Assembly (NCBI RefSeq): GCF_003751945.1 | Contig: NZ_RJKL01000001.1 | Location: 6,893,501-6,957,500 of the forward strand | DNA: 64,000 nt | Direction of reading: 5' to 3' | Source: Couchioplanes caeruleus | Lineage (GTDB): Bacteria > Actinomycetota > Actinomycetes > Mycobacteriales > Micromonosporaceae | Part shown: positions 9,705 through 19,018 of the stretch, in pieces | How positions within the stretch are numbered: position 1 is the stretch's first letter | Layout of the letters: every line of letters begins with the position of its first letter | Program-made: the position numbers and the translations under genes | Notes under the pieces: model-generated | The model's input: the letters and a program-made list of their open reading frames with translations, nothing else | What the model was told of the DNA's origin: nothing | The model's database searches: none

Positions 9705-10012
9705 GCTGGTAGACTTCCTCGCAGTCGACCACGCCCGCGTCTCGCGGGCGCGAAAGAGGAGCCCGCTGGTTCCCACCCGAATCGCTCTCGCGGCGGTCGG
9801 GTCCGGTCAACCGATTCCGGGAGGTTCCGGGGTGGGTGTGCGTCCTCATGGGCGCCGATGACCGGTCGAGCGGGCCCCGGCATGTGCCGGGGCCTTCTGC
9901 TTTCCCGTCGCCCGTGATTCCGGGGGTGGCGCGAGGCCGACCGACATTGGCAGGGCTTTCCGCGGCATGGCCGGGGACGGCCCACAACATGACATCGTTC
10001 TGAGGAGGCCCC
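9705..10012 (+). promoter_or_regulatory. 308-base leader of the infC-rpmI-rplT operon
   Basis: No gene is seen between the PH-like protein and infC. The stretch holds several GC hairpins, one terminator-like (9873-9894), and ends in a strong ribosome site GAGGAGG at 10002-10008 before the ATC start of infC. Long structured leaders that regulate the IF3-L35-L20 operon are known in other bacteria (L20 leader in Firmicutes, IF3 autocontrol in E. coli); the same role here is inferred. Confidence 0.55.
9873..9905 (+). terminator. Terminator-like hairpin in infC leader (possible attenuator)
   Basis: GGCCCCGGC (9873-9881) and GCCGGGGCC (9886-9894) form a perfect 9-bp stem with an ATGT loop, followed by the T-rich stretch TTCTGCTTT. 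It lies about 120 bases before the infC start, inside the leader, so it may act as an attenuator, or simply end transcription from hisG. Confidence 0.6.
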
Positions 10013-10636
10013 ATCAGCGTCGAACCACGCGTTAACGAACAGATCCGGGCACGAGAGGTCCGACTGGTCGGCCCCGAGGGTGAGCAGGTGGGCATCGTCC
10101 CGCTCGAGCGCGCCCTGCAGTTGGCCGCGGACGTCGACCTGGATCTGGTCGAGGTCGCGCCGATGGCACGTCCGCCGGTGTGCAAGCTCATGGACTTCGG
10201 CAAGTTCAAGTACGAGAGTGCACTCAAGGCGCGCGAAGCCCGGCGCAACCAGCAACAGACCGTCATCAAGGAGATGAAGCTCCGTCCGAAGATCGACCCG
10301 CACGACTACGAGACCAAGAAGGGTCACGTGGTGCGGTTCCTCAAGGCGGGCGACAAGGTCAAGGTGACGATCATGTTCCGCGGTCGCGAGCAGAGCCGCC
10401 CCGAGCTGGGTTTCCGGCTCCTGCGCCGGCTCAGCGAGGAGATCTCGGAACTGGGCTTCGTCGAGGCCAGTCCCAAGCAGGACGGCCGCAACATGATCAT
10501 GGTGCTGGCTCCCCACCGGGCGACCAAGGCCGCCGCCGCGGCGACCATCGCGGCCAACGCCCGCCCGCCCCGGGAACCGCGCGAGGGCGATGGTGCCGAG
10601 GCGCCGGCCGCACCCGCGGACACCACCGCCGAATGA
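10013..10636 (+). CDS. infC: Translation initiation factor IF-3, starting at ATC
   Basis: IF-3 binds the 30S subunit and checks the start codon. The 207-residue protein has the N-domain motif [16 protein letters not shown], the linker [15 protein letters not shown] and the C-domain with [11 protein letters not shown] and MIMVLAP. The first ATG/GTG/TTG in frame (10088) would remove the conserved N-domain, and a TGA lies in frame at 10001-10003. The start must therefore be the ATC at 10013, placed 4 bases after GAGGAGG. Non-standard starts are the known basis of IF-3 self-control. A low-complexity Ala/Pro tail follows the C-domain. Confidence 0.95.
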   Translation: MSVEPRVNEQIRAREVRLVGPEGEQVGIVPLERALQLAADVDLDLVEVAPMARPPVCKLMDFGKFKYESALKAREARRNQQQTVIKEMKLRPKIDPHDYETKKGHVVRFLKAGDKVKVTIMFRGREQSRPELGFRLLRRLSEEISELGFVEASPKQDGRNMIMVLAPHRATKAAAAATIAANARPPREPREGDGAEAPAAPADTTAE

Positions 10637-10687
10637 GGTTTTCCCTCGGTTTTCCGCCGCGGGCAAGCTCAGAGTAGCTACGAAAAT

Positions 10688-10712
10688 CCCCGCCGGTCCC
10701 CGGCCGGCGGGG
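10688..10712 (+). promoter_or_regulatory. GC hairpin between infC and rpmI
   Basis: CCCCGCCGG (10688-10696) pairs perfectly with CCGGCGGGG (10704-10712). There is no T tract, so it is not a classical terminator; it lies 20 bases before the rpmI start. It may be an RNA processing site or a site for L20 repression, which binds the L35-L20 leader in E. coli; this is inference. Confidence 0.4.
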
Positions 10713-10732
10713 CAGAGAGAGTAGGCGTTCAA

Positions 10733-10927
10733 GTGCCGAAGATGAAGAGCCACACCGGCATGGGCAAGCGGGTGAAGGTCACCGGCAAGGGCAAGATCGT
10801 CCGTGAGCAGGCCGGCAAGCGCCACCTGCTCGAGGGCAAGTCCTCCCACGTCACGCGCCGGATGACCGGTACGGTCGTCGTGGCCAAGGCTGACACCAAG
10901 CGAGTCAAGAAGCTGCTGGGCCGCTGA
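10733..10927 (+). CDS. rpmI: 50S ribosomal protein L35
   Basis: A 64-residue basic protein with the family start PKMKSHTGMGKR and end DTKRVKKLLGR. It begins at GTG 10733. It lies between infC and rplT, the universal order of this operon. Confidence 0.96.
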   Translation: MPKMKSHTGMGKRVKVTGKGKIVREQAGKRHLLEGKSSHVTRRMTGTVVVAKADTKRVKKLLGR

Positions 10928-10966
10928 CGCGCGCGCCACACCCGTTCCCCTGTTAGGAGTACCGAA

Positions 10967-11359
10967 ATGGCACGCGTCAAGCGGGCAGTGAACGCCCAGA
11001 AGAAGCGTCGCACGTTGCTGGAGACCGCCAGCGGATACCGCGGTCAGCGCTCACGGCTGTACCGCAAGGCCAAGGAGCAGATGCTGCACTCGATGCAGTA
11101 CTCGTACCGCGACCGCCGTGACCGCAAGGGCGACTTCCGTCAGCTCTGGATCACGCGCATCAACGCGGGCGCCCGGGCCAACGGCCTGACCTACAACCGC
11201 CTCATCCAGGGCCTGAAGCTGGCCGGCGTCGAGGTGGACCGCAAGATCCTGGCCGACATGGCCGTCAACGACGCCGCCTCGTTCGCGGCGATCGTGGAGA
11301 TCGCTCGCGCCGCCGTCGCGGCCGAGGGCACGGGCGGCGCCGCCGCCCAGGCCGCCTGA
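10967..11359 (+). CDS. rplT: 50S ribosomal protein L20
   Basis: A 130-residue protein that binds 23S rRNA early in 50S assembly and in some bacteria represses its own operon. The conserved blocks [32 protein letters not shown] and [13 protein letters not shown] are present. The tail (after about residue 118) is an Ala/Gly-rich extension. TTAGGAGT precedes the ATG. Confidence 0.96.
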   Translation: MARVKRAVNAQKKRRTLLETASGYRGQRSRLYRKAKEQMLHSMQYSYRDRRDRKGDFRQLWITRINAGARANGLTYNRLIQGLKLAGVEVDRKILADMAVNDAASFAAIVEIARAAVAAEGTGGAAAQAA

Positions 11360-11426
11360 GCACATCCTCTCGGGGCGTCTTCCGGTTCGTCCGGGAGGCG
11401 CCCCGATGCTGTACCCCGGAGGAAGC

Positions 11427-12221
11427 GTGACCTTCACCCCCCGTACGCCCCGGGTCGTCACGGCCCGGCGCCTGCAGCGCCGCCGCGACCGCGACCAGAC
11501 CGGCCGCTTCCTCGCGGAAGGGCCGCAGGCGGTGCGGGCCGCCCTGGCCGCGGGGGTCGTCCTCGAGCTGTTCGGTACGGACGCCGCCCTGGCCCGCCAC
11601 GGTGACCTGGCGGCGCAGGCGCCCGTGGTGTCCCCGGTGACCGACGAGGGGCTGGCCGCCCTGGCCGAGACCGTGCAGCCGCAGGGCCTCGTCGCCGTCT
11701 GCGAGCAGGTCGACGTGCCTCTGGCCGAGGCGCTGGCCAAGCAACCCCGGCTGGTGGCGGTCGTCGCGGAGATCCGCGACCCGGGCAACGCGGGTACGGT
11801 GCTGCGCACGGCCGACGCCGCCGGAGCCGGTGCGGTGGTGTTCGCGGGCGATGCCGTGGACCCGTACAACGGCAAATGTGTGCGGTCCTCCGCGGGCAGT
11901 CTGTTCCACGTGGACGTGGTGCGGGCGCCGCTGACGGTCGCCGGCGAACTGCGCGCCGCCGGGCTTCAGGTGCTGGGCACCACCGGCTACGGCGACGCCG
12001 ATCTGGACGGGCTGCTCGACGACGGGTCGCTCGCCCGGCCGACCGCCTGGCTGTTCGGTTCTGAGGCCCACGGTCTGCCCGACGACGTGCTCAAGGCCGC
12101 GGACAAGCGGGTCCGCGTACCGATCTACGGCGGGGCGGAGAGCCTTAACCTGGCTGCCGCCGCGGCGGTCTGCTTGTATGCTTCGGCGAGAGCGCAGCGC
12201 TCCCCGAGGAGTCAGTCATGA
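11427..12221 (+). CDS. TrmH/SpoU-family rRNA 2'-O-methyltransferase
   Basis: A 264-residue knotted (SPOUT) methyltransferase. The N-terminal substrate-binding part contains TGRFLAEGPQAV; the catalytic part has the three family motifs EIRDPGNAGTVLRTAD, LFGSEAHGL and GGAESLNLAAAAAV. GTG at 11427 lies 5 bases after GGAGGA; an ATG at 11406 is before the ribosome site and rejected. The gene follows rplT, the position of the protein called TsnR in mycobacteria, so ribosomal RNA is the likely target; the exact nucleotide is unknown. Confidence 0.9.
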   Translation: MTFTPRTPRVVTARRLQRRRDRDQTGRFLAEGPQAVRAALAAGVVLELFGTDAALARHGDLAAQAPVVSPVTDEGLAALAETVQPQGLVAVCEQVDVPLAEALAKQPRLVAVVAEIRDPGNAGTVLRTADAAGAGAVVFAGDAVDPYNGKCVRSSAGSLFHVDVVRAPLTVAGELRAAGLQVLGTTGYGDADLDGLLDDGSLARPTAWLFGSEAHGLPDDVLKAADKRVRVPIYGGAESLNLAAAAAVCLYASARAQRSPRSQS

Positions 12222-12265
12222 GTCAGATGTTTAGCCGGCCCGCTGGTCGCGGGCGCGTGCTCTGA
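12218..12265 (+). CDS. Possible 15-codon leader ORF before pheS
   Basis: ATG at 12218 overlaps the stop of the methyltransferase gene as ATGA, has CGAGGAGT upstream, and reads MSQMFSRPAGRGRVL before a TGA. It precedes pheS by about 145 bases, which contain a small GCGGC/GCCGC hairpin. pheST is attenuated through a Phe-rich peptide in E. coli; this peptide has one Phe only, so that role is not supported. It may be chance. Confidence 0.3.
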   Translation: MSQMFSRPAGRGRVL

Positions 12266-12321
12266 CTCGAGTTTGCCGAGAAGCGGCTTCGCCGCACTGC
12301 GAGCAACAAGAGACTGGATAG

Positions 12322-13473
<1,152 letters not shown>

Positions 13474-13475
13474 TC

Positions 13476-15953
13476 ATGAAGCTGTCCCTGTCCTGGCTGC
13501 GCGAGTACGTCGAGCTGCCGGCGCCCGTCGACGTCGCCGAGCTCGAACGGCGGCTGATCGGCCTCGGCATCGAGGTGGAGTCCATCGTCGACCAGGCCGC
13601 GACGATCAAGGGTGACCTGGTCGTCGGCCGGGTGCTGGAGATCGAGGAGCTGACCGGCTTCAAGAAGCCGATCCGCTTCTGCCGCGTCGACGTCGGCAAC
13701 CCGACGCCGCAGGAGATCGTCTGCGGCGCCCGCAACTTCGTGGCCGGCGACCTCGTCGTGGTGGTCCTGCCCGGCGGCGAGCTGCCCGGCGGCTTCACCA
13801 TCGGTGCGCGCAAGACGTACGGGCGCAACTCCCACGGCATGATCTGCTCCGCGGCCGAGCTCGGGATCAGCGACGACCACTCCGGCATCATCGTGCTCCC
13901 GCCGGAGACGGCCACGCCCGGCGCCGACGCCCGCCCGGTGATCGGCCTCGACGACGTCATCGTCGACCTGGAGATCACCCCGGACCGCGGCTACCAGATG
14001 AGTGTGCGAGGGATCGCCCGCGAGCTCGCGTACGCGTACGGCACGGCGTACACCGACCCGGGTCTCTCCCCGGCCGCGACCGCCACGGACGAGGTCCCGT
14101 ACGAGGTCACCATCGAGGACACGTACGGCTGTGACCGTTTCGCGGCGCGCGTGGTCCGGGGCATCGACCCGTCCGCGCCGTCGCCGGCCTGGATGCAGCG
14201 CCGGCTCATCGCGGCCGGCGTCCGGACCATCTCGCTCGCCGTCGACATCACCAACTACGTGATGCTCGAGCTGGGCCAGCCCATGCACGTGTTCGACCTC
14301 AATCTGCTGCGCGGCGGCCTGGTCGTGCGCCGCGCCAGGCCGGGGGAGAAGCTGACCACCCTGGACGGTGTCGCGCGTGTGCTCGACGCCGAGGACATGG
14401 TGATCTGCGACGACACCGGCCCGATCTCGCTCGCCGCGGTCATGGGCGGCGAGACCAGCGAGGTCCAGCCGGGCACGGTGGACGTCCTGCTCGAGGCCGC
14501 CCACTGGGACCCGGTCATGGTCGGCCGTACGGCCCGGCGGCACAAGCTGTTCAGCGAGGCCGCCAAGCGCTGGGAGCGCGGCGTCGACCCGCGGCTGCCC
14601 CTGGTCGCGCTCCAGCGGGCGGTCGACCTGCTCACCGCCCACGCCGGCGGCACGGTCGACGAGCGGGTGCTCGACCTCGACCACGTGGCGGGGCCCGCGC
14701 CGGTGCACCTGCCGACCGACCTGGCGAGCAACCGGATCGGTCTGGCGTACCCGCCTCAGCAGGTCGCCGAGCTGCTGGGCCAGGTCGGCTGCACGGTCGC
14801 CGGCGCCGAGCCGCTCGAGGTGACGCCGCCGTCGTGGCGCCCCGACCTGGTCGCGCCCATCGACCTGGTCGAGGAGGTGGCCCGGCTCGGCGGCTACGAC
14901 GCCATCCCGAGCGTGCTCCCGCCCGCCCGCGGCGGCCGCGGCCTGACCGAGCAGCAGTTGCGGCGGCGTACGGTCGGCCGGGCCCTGGCGGAGAACGGCT
15001 ACGTCGAGGTGCTGTCGTACCCGTTCGTCGCCCCCGGCGCGGCGGACGCATTCGGCCTGGCGCCCGACGACCCGCGCCGCAGCGCGGTCAAGCTGACCAA
15101 CCCGCTGTCGGAGCAGGAGCCGCTGCTGCGCACTTCGCTGCTGCCGCCGCTGCTGGCGACGCTGAGGCGCAACCTGGGCCGCGGCGAGCGTGACCTGGCG
15201 ATCTACGAGACGGGTACGGTGTTCCTGCCGCACCTGACGACCACGGCACCGCCGGCGCTCGGCGTGGACCACGGGCCGTCCGAAGAGGACTGGGCCGCGG
15301 CGAATGCGATCGTCCCGGAGCAGCCGTGGCACCTCGCGGCGGTGCTCACCGGCGACGTGACCCCGGCCGGCTGGTGGGGCGCGGGACGCCCGGCCACCTG
15401 GTCGGACGCCGTCGAGGCGGCCCGCATCGCCCTGTCGGCGGCCGGCATGACCCCGCAGCGTGTCACGGTCGAGGCGGCCGCGTACGCGCCGTGGCACCCC
15501 GGCCGCTGCGCCGCGATCGCCGTCGACGGCAAGGTCATCGGTCACGCGGGCGAGCTGCACCCGGCCGTCCTGTCCGCGCTCGAACTGCCCAAGCGCACCT
15601 GCGCGATGGAGCTCGACCTCGACGCGATCCCGGCCCGGCCGGTCACCCAGGCCACGAAGATCTCCAGCTTCCCGCCGGCCCTCATCGACGTCGCCCTGGT
15701 GGTGCAGTCGGGGGTGCCGGCGGCCACGGTGGAGGCGGCGCTGGCGGCGGGCGCGGGCGAGCTGCTCGAGTCGGTACGACTCTTCGACGTGTACGCCTCG
15801 GAGCAGCTCGGCGAGGGGCTGAAGAGCCTGGCGTACAAGCTGACCTTCCGCGCCGCGGACCGTACGCTGACCGTCGAGGAAGCCGTGGCGGCCCGCGACG
15901 CCGCGGTGGCCGAGGCCTCGGCCCGCACGGGGGCGACCCTGCGCGGCGCCTGA
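13476..15953 (+). CDS. pheT: Phenylalanyl-tRNA synthetase beta subunit
   Basis: An 825-residue beta chain with tRNA recognition and proofreading functions. Order of domains: an EMAP-like tRNA-binding domain (about 40-150, GDLVVGRVLEIEELTGFKKP), the B3/B4 editing core (about 210-390, ITNYVMLELGQPMHVFD), the B5 domain (about 405-475), the pseudo-catalytic core, and the C-terminal ferredoxin-fold anticodon-binding domain (about 730-825, KISSFPPALIDVALVV). Length is normal for the bacterial form. Confidence 0.96.
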   Translation: MKLSLSWLREYVELPAPVDVAELERRLIGLGIEVESIVDQAATIKGDLVVGRVLEIEELTGFKKPIRFCRVDVGNPTPQEIVCGARNFVAGDLVVVVLPGGELPGGFTIGARKTYGRNSHGMICSAAELGISDDHSGIIVLPPETATPGADARPVIGLDDVIVDLEITPDRGYQMSVRGIARELAYAYGTAYTDPGLSPAATATDEVPYEVTIEDTYGCDRFAARVVRGIDPSAPSPAWMQRRLIAAGVRTISLAVDITNYVMLELGQPMHVFDLNLLRGGLVVRRARPGEKLTTLDGVARVLDAEDMVICDDTGPISLAAVMGGETSEVQPGTVDVLLEAAHWDPVMVGRTARRHKLFSEAAKRWERGVDPRLPLVALQRAVDLLTAHAGGTVDERVLDLDHVAGPAPVHLPTDLASNRIGLAYPPQQVAELLGQVGCTVAGAEPLEVTPPSWRPDLVAPIDLVEEVARLGGYDAIPSVLPPARGGRGLTEQQLRRRTVGRALAENGYVEVLSYPFVAPGAADAFGLAPDDPRRSAVKLTNPLSEQEPLLRTSLLPPLLATLRRNLGRGERDLAIYETGTVFLPHLTTTAPPALGVDHGPSEEDWAAANAIVPEQPWHLAAVLTGDVTPAGWWGAGRPATWSDAVEAARIALSAAGMTPQRVTVEAAAYAPWHPGRCAAIAVDGKVIGHAGELHPAVLSALELPKRTCAMELDLDAIPARPVTQATKISSFPPALIDVALVVQSGVPAATVEAALAAGAGELLESVRLFDVYASEQLGEGLKSLAYKLTFRAADRTLTVEEAVAARDAAVAEASARTGATLRGA

Positions 15954-15967
15954 GTGACCGTCGTGAT

Positions 15968-15997
15968 GGCCGGGTCCCACCAGGGGCCCGGCCTTCT
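15968..15997. terminator. Terminator between pheT and the minus-strand SAM hydrolase gene
   Basis: GGCCGGGTCCC and GGGGCCCGGCC form an 11-pair stem (one G-T pair) with a 4-base loop ACCA, followed by TTCT. It lies 15 bases after the pheT stop and just before the end of the convergent gene, so it can serve both directions. Confidence 0.75.
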
Positions 15998-15999
15998 CG

Positions 16000-16758
16000 T
16001 CAACGTGCGATCTCGATCGGTGTGCCAGCGGGAGGATTCCCGAAGATCTCTGCCGCATTCCCGCCCCGCGCGAACAACTCGTAGCAGGCCCGCCCCGCCC
16101 ATCCGGAGCTGCCCGGCGCGAACGAGATCGTTCCGGAGGCAACGGTGAAGACGCCGTCGCTGACCATCGCCTCGGCCTCGGCGTCACCGATGCGCACCCG
16201 GACCGTCGTGCCGGCCTCGGCCGGGGCGTCGTACCAGCTCGTCTTCAGGTTGCCGTACCCGTCGGTGTAGACCACAGCCCGCTCGGGGGCGGGCGCGACG
16301 CTCACCGGCTCGCCGAGCAGACTGCCGTCTCCGCGCGCCAGCCGCGCGACGGCGGCGGGAAAGACGTCCCGGGAACGGAACTGCGACCCCGCGTCCGGCA
16401 CGTTCACCGCCCGCAGCGGCACCCCCGCGGCGGCGAGGAACGACAGGCTGGCCCCGGCCGCCACCCCCACCACCAGCACCCCGGAATCGAGGCGTGCGGC
16501 GACTAGCCGCTCCCCGGCGTTGTCCTCCCGCGGATCGTCCTCATCCTGACGAGGGGCGACGTTGGCGTACACGACCCGGTCGTCCGGCCCCTCCCCGAAG
16601 GCGAGTTGAGCCACGCAGAACCCGGCGCTGACGGTATCGAACGGCGGCACCGGAATGGCGGCGACGTCGGCTCCCGGAAGCATCAGCGCGAACCGCTGCC
16701 GCACCTCGGCGAAAGCGAGATCCCCGATGCCATAGTCGGCGACGACGGTCACAAGCAT
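16000..16758 (-). CDS. SAM hydrolase-like protein (DUF62/SAM hydroxide adenosyltransferase family)
   Basis: A 252-residue protein resembling the family that splits S-adenosylmethionine to adenosine and methionine with water (or halide in fluorinase and chlorinase). The N-terminal strand VTVVADYGIGDLAFAEV, the central FRSRDVFPAAVARL segment and the C-terminal barrel with VVYTDGYGNLKTSW support this. The usual TDFG near the N-terminus reads ADYG, so the active site may differ. It lies 76 bases after the deaminase gene on the same strand. The physiological role is unknown. Confidence 0.7.
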   Translation of the reverse strand: MLVTVVADYGIGDLAFAEVRQRFALMLPGADVAAIPVPPFDTVSAGFCVAQLAFGEGPDDRVVYANVAPRQDEDDPREDNAGERLVAARLDSGVLVVGVAAGASLSFLAAAGVPLRAVNVPDAGSQFRSRDVFPAAVARLARGDGSLLGEPVSVAPAPERAVVYTDGYGNLKTSWYDAPAEAGTTVRVRIGDAEAEAMVSDGVFTVASGTISFAPGSSGWAGRACYELFARGGNAAEIFGNPPAGTPIEIAR

Positions 16759-16834
16759 GGCTCCAACCTACGGGAAGACCACGGCCGTGCCTGTCGAGTA
16801 CTGCGAGTCCATCGCCTCAGGGAGGGCGCGGCTA

Positions 16835-17296
16835 CTACTGAGCTGCGATGAAGTGCTGGGCGTTGATCTCGCGGACCAGGGGGCCGAGGTCGTCGATCTC
16901 GTCGACGTCGACGCCGGCTTCGCGAAGGGATTCGGCGCCGCGGCAGTCGGCGAGGATGAGTGGTTCGCGCAGGGCGAAGACGACGCGGCCGATGCCTCGG
17001 GCGAGGATCAGGCCGGTGCAGGTGCCAGGACGGGATCTCCGTGCGGTGCAGGGTTCCAGGGTGCTGTAGATGGTTGCCTTCGCCAGGTCGGGGCGCGGCA
17101 CGGCGGCGAGCTTGGCGAGGGCGACTTCCTCCGCGTGGTCGCGCGGGTTCCACTCGCCGGTGTAGCCGGTGGCCAGCGCGTGGCCGTGGTGGTCGACGAC
17201 GATGGCACCGACGGCGTAGTTGGTGGGTGTCGGCAGTGACAGCCGCGACAGGTCGATCGCGGCGGTCAACCAGCGGCGATCCTCGGAGGAGGCCAT
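16835..17296 (-). CDS. RibD-like cytidine deaminase-fold protein
   Basis: A 153-residue zinc deaminase. Zinc and catalytic residues are visible in DHAEEVAL (His, Glu) and STLEPCTARRSRPGTCTGLI (two Cys eight residues apart), the spacing of the RibD deaminase domain rather than of cytidine deaminase. The reductase half of RibD is absent. Substrate unknown; a pyrimidine or nucleoside-antibiotic intermediate is possible. It is 27 bases after the beta-lactamase-like gene, same strand. Confidence 0.75.
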   Translation of the reverse strand: MASSEDRRWLTAAIDLSRLSLPTPTNYAVGAIVVDHHGHALATGYTGEWNPRDHAEEVALAKLAAVPRPDLAKATIYSTLEPCTARRSRPGTCTGLILARGIGRVVFALREPLILADCRGAESLREAGVDVDEIDDLGPLVREINAQHFIAAQ

Positions 17297-17323
17297 GATC
17301 GCAAGACTACGGTCCCGGTCGGT

Positions 17324-18280
17324 TCAGCCGGCCGGGAGGTGGTCGAGGAGGGTACGGCCGATCACCGCGTGGGCCTGGACCGCGGGATGGGTCGAGCCGT
17401 AGTTGTCGCGGTCGTCCAGGCCCTCGGCGAACAGCGCGTACGTGAGCTTCGGCTTGCCGTCGCGCCCGAACATGATGCCGGCCTCGTGGCGGGAGGCGCC
17501 GAGGTCGTTGAAGTCGGCGCCGTACTTGGTGGCGATGCGGCTGCGTTCCTCCGAGGACATCGTGCGGCGGATGCCGTCGTGGTAGCCGTTGATCGAGCGG
17601 GCGATGCTCAGCAGGAATCGGCACGAGGCGGGGGCGAGCAGGGTGCCGGTGGCGAGGCGCCAGAGCAGGTCGTGCATCTCGCGGGGCGTGGTGGTGCCGA
17701 GGAAGAAGCGGTGCGGGTTCTCGACCGGTTCCACTCGGGTGTGGGTGAAGCCCTTCGCCGCGAGGATGTCGTTGATCTCGGCCGCCGGTACGACGCGACC
17801 GCACATACGGACGGCGGTGTTGTCCGACATCAGCAGCATCGCGGTGAGGAAGTTGGCGACCGTGATCTCGTCACCCCAGACCGCGTGCAGGAAGTAGATG
17901 CCGGAGCCTTCGAGGATGATGTCCTGCTGAAGGTCCAGTTTGGTGCCCAGGGTGAGCTGGCCTCGGTCGATCTTGTCCATGACGGCCGCGGCGACGGCGA
18001 GCTTCTGCACGCTGTAGCCCTCGGTCACATGGTCGGCGTCGTCCTCGACGATCGGCCGGGGGACACCTGCCGGGTCGACGGCGGCGATATGCGTGTGCCA
18101 GGTGCCGCCTGCCTTCGCCTTCTCCTGCTCGTACACGCGGCGGATGACGCGGGGCCCGCCGGTGGAGGCCACGCCGTCGTCGGGTCGCGCGGCGGCGGCA
18201 GGGCCGCTCATGCCGGCGGAGACGGCCGCCGCGGCGGCGCCCAGCCCGAGTGCGGAACGGCGGGACAGGTGGGCTGGCAT
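17324..18280 (-). CDS. Exported class A beta-lactamase-like serine hydrolase
   Basis: A 318-residue protein with a twin-arginine signal (SRRSALGLGAAAAA) and probable cleavage after about residue 31. The penicillin-binding fold motifs are present: SxxK as SVQK (YSVQKLAVAA), SDN (LLMSDNTAVRM) and a KTG-like KYG (ATKYGADF). This supports beta-lactamase or a related D-Ala-D-Ala hydrolase; resistance is not proven. The ATG at 18280 gives the full Tat signal; a much longer frame upstream overlaps the response regulator gene and is rejected. Confidence 0.85.
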   Translation of the reverse strand: MPAHLSRRSALGLGAAAAAVSAGMSGPAAAARPDDGVASTGGPRVIRRVYEQEKAKAGGTWHTHIAAVDPAGVPRPIVEDDADHVTEGYSVQKLAVAAAVMDKIDRGQLTLGTKLDLQQDIILEGSGIYFLHAVWGDEITVANFLTAMLLMSDNTAVRMCGRVVPAAEINDILAAKGFTHTRVEPVENPHRFFLGTTTPREMHDLLWRLATGTLLAPASCRFLLSIARSINGYHDGIRRTMSSEERSRIATKYGADFNDLGASRHEAGIMFGRDGKPKLTYALFAEGLDDRDNYGSTHPAVQAHAVIGRTLLDHLPAG

Positions 18281-19017
18281 TGCGCTCCCTCGATGATCCG
18301 GTGGTCCGTCGGCACGGTAACGCACAACGGACGAGGGCCGCGAGACGATACGGTCTGACCGCGGCGCGTGATTATGAGCGCAGGAACCGGAGGACGGCCA
18401 GGACGCGCCGGTGATCCGTACGGTCGCGGGGGAAGGTCGAGTTTGGTGAAGATCGCCGTGACGTGCTTCTCGACGCTGCGCTCGGCGAGGTGCAGCGCGT
18501 CGGCGATGGCCACGTTGGAGCGGCCCTCGGCGAGCAGCCCGAGGATCTCGCGTTCGCGGGTGGACAGCCGGGCCAACCCCGCGTCGACCGAGGGCGCGGC
18601 GAGAAGCTGCCGGACCACCTCGGGGTCGAGGGCGGTGCCGCCGGCCGCGACGCGCCGCAGCGCCTCGACGAACTCGCCGGTGCTGACGATCCGGTCCTTG
18701 AGCAGGTAGCCCACGTGGCCGGCGTGCTCGGCCAGCAGCCGCCGCGCGTAGCTCGTCTCGACCCACTGCGAGAAGACGAGAACCCCGATCTCCGGGTACG
18801 CCGACCGGATGGTCAACGCGGCGCGCAGCCCCTCGTCGGTGTGCGAGGGCGGCATCCGCACGTCGACCACGGCGGCGTCCGGCCGCTCGGCCGCGACGGC
18901 GTCGAGCAGGGCATCGGCGTCGGCGACCGCGGCGACGACGTCGATGTCGTGCTCACCCAGCAGCAGCACGATGCCCTCCCGCAGCAGCGGATTGTCCTCC
19001 GCGATGACGACGCGCAC
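18208..19017 (-). CDS. LuxR-family response regulator, 3' end apparently frameshifted
   Basis: Receiver domain (residues 1-120: AEDNPLLREG, phosphoacceptor in VVDVRMPP, Lys in YLLKDRI) and a LuxR/NarL helix-turn-helix (about 148-205: LSTREREILGLLAEGRSNVAI, SVEKHVTAIF). After TKLDLPP the reading frame departs from the family. Dropping one base beside the five-G run at 18428-18432 restores DRTDHRRVLAVLRFLRS and a stop at 18372, the normal 215-residue size. As read, the gene runs 73 bases into the beta-lactamase-like gene. It starts one base after the kinase stop; the two form a pair. Confidence 0.85.
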   Translation of the reverse strand: MRVVIAEDNPLLREGIVLLLGEHDIDVVAAVADADALLDAVAAERPDAAVVDVRMPPSHTDEGLRAALTIRSAYPEIGVLVFSQWVETSYARRLLAEHAGHVGYLLKDRIVSTGEFVEALRRVAAGGTALDPEVVRQLLAAPSVDAGLARLSTREREILGLLAEGRSNVAIADALHLAERSVEKHVTAIFTKLDLPPRPYGSPARPGRPPVPALIITRRGQTVSSRGPRPLCVTVPTDHRIIEGAQCQPTCPAVPHSGWAPPRRPSPPA

Positions 19018-19018
19018 G

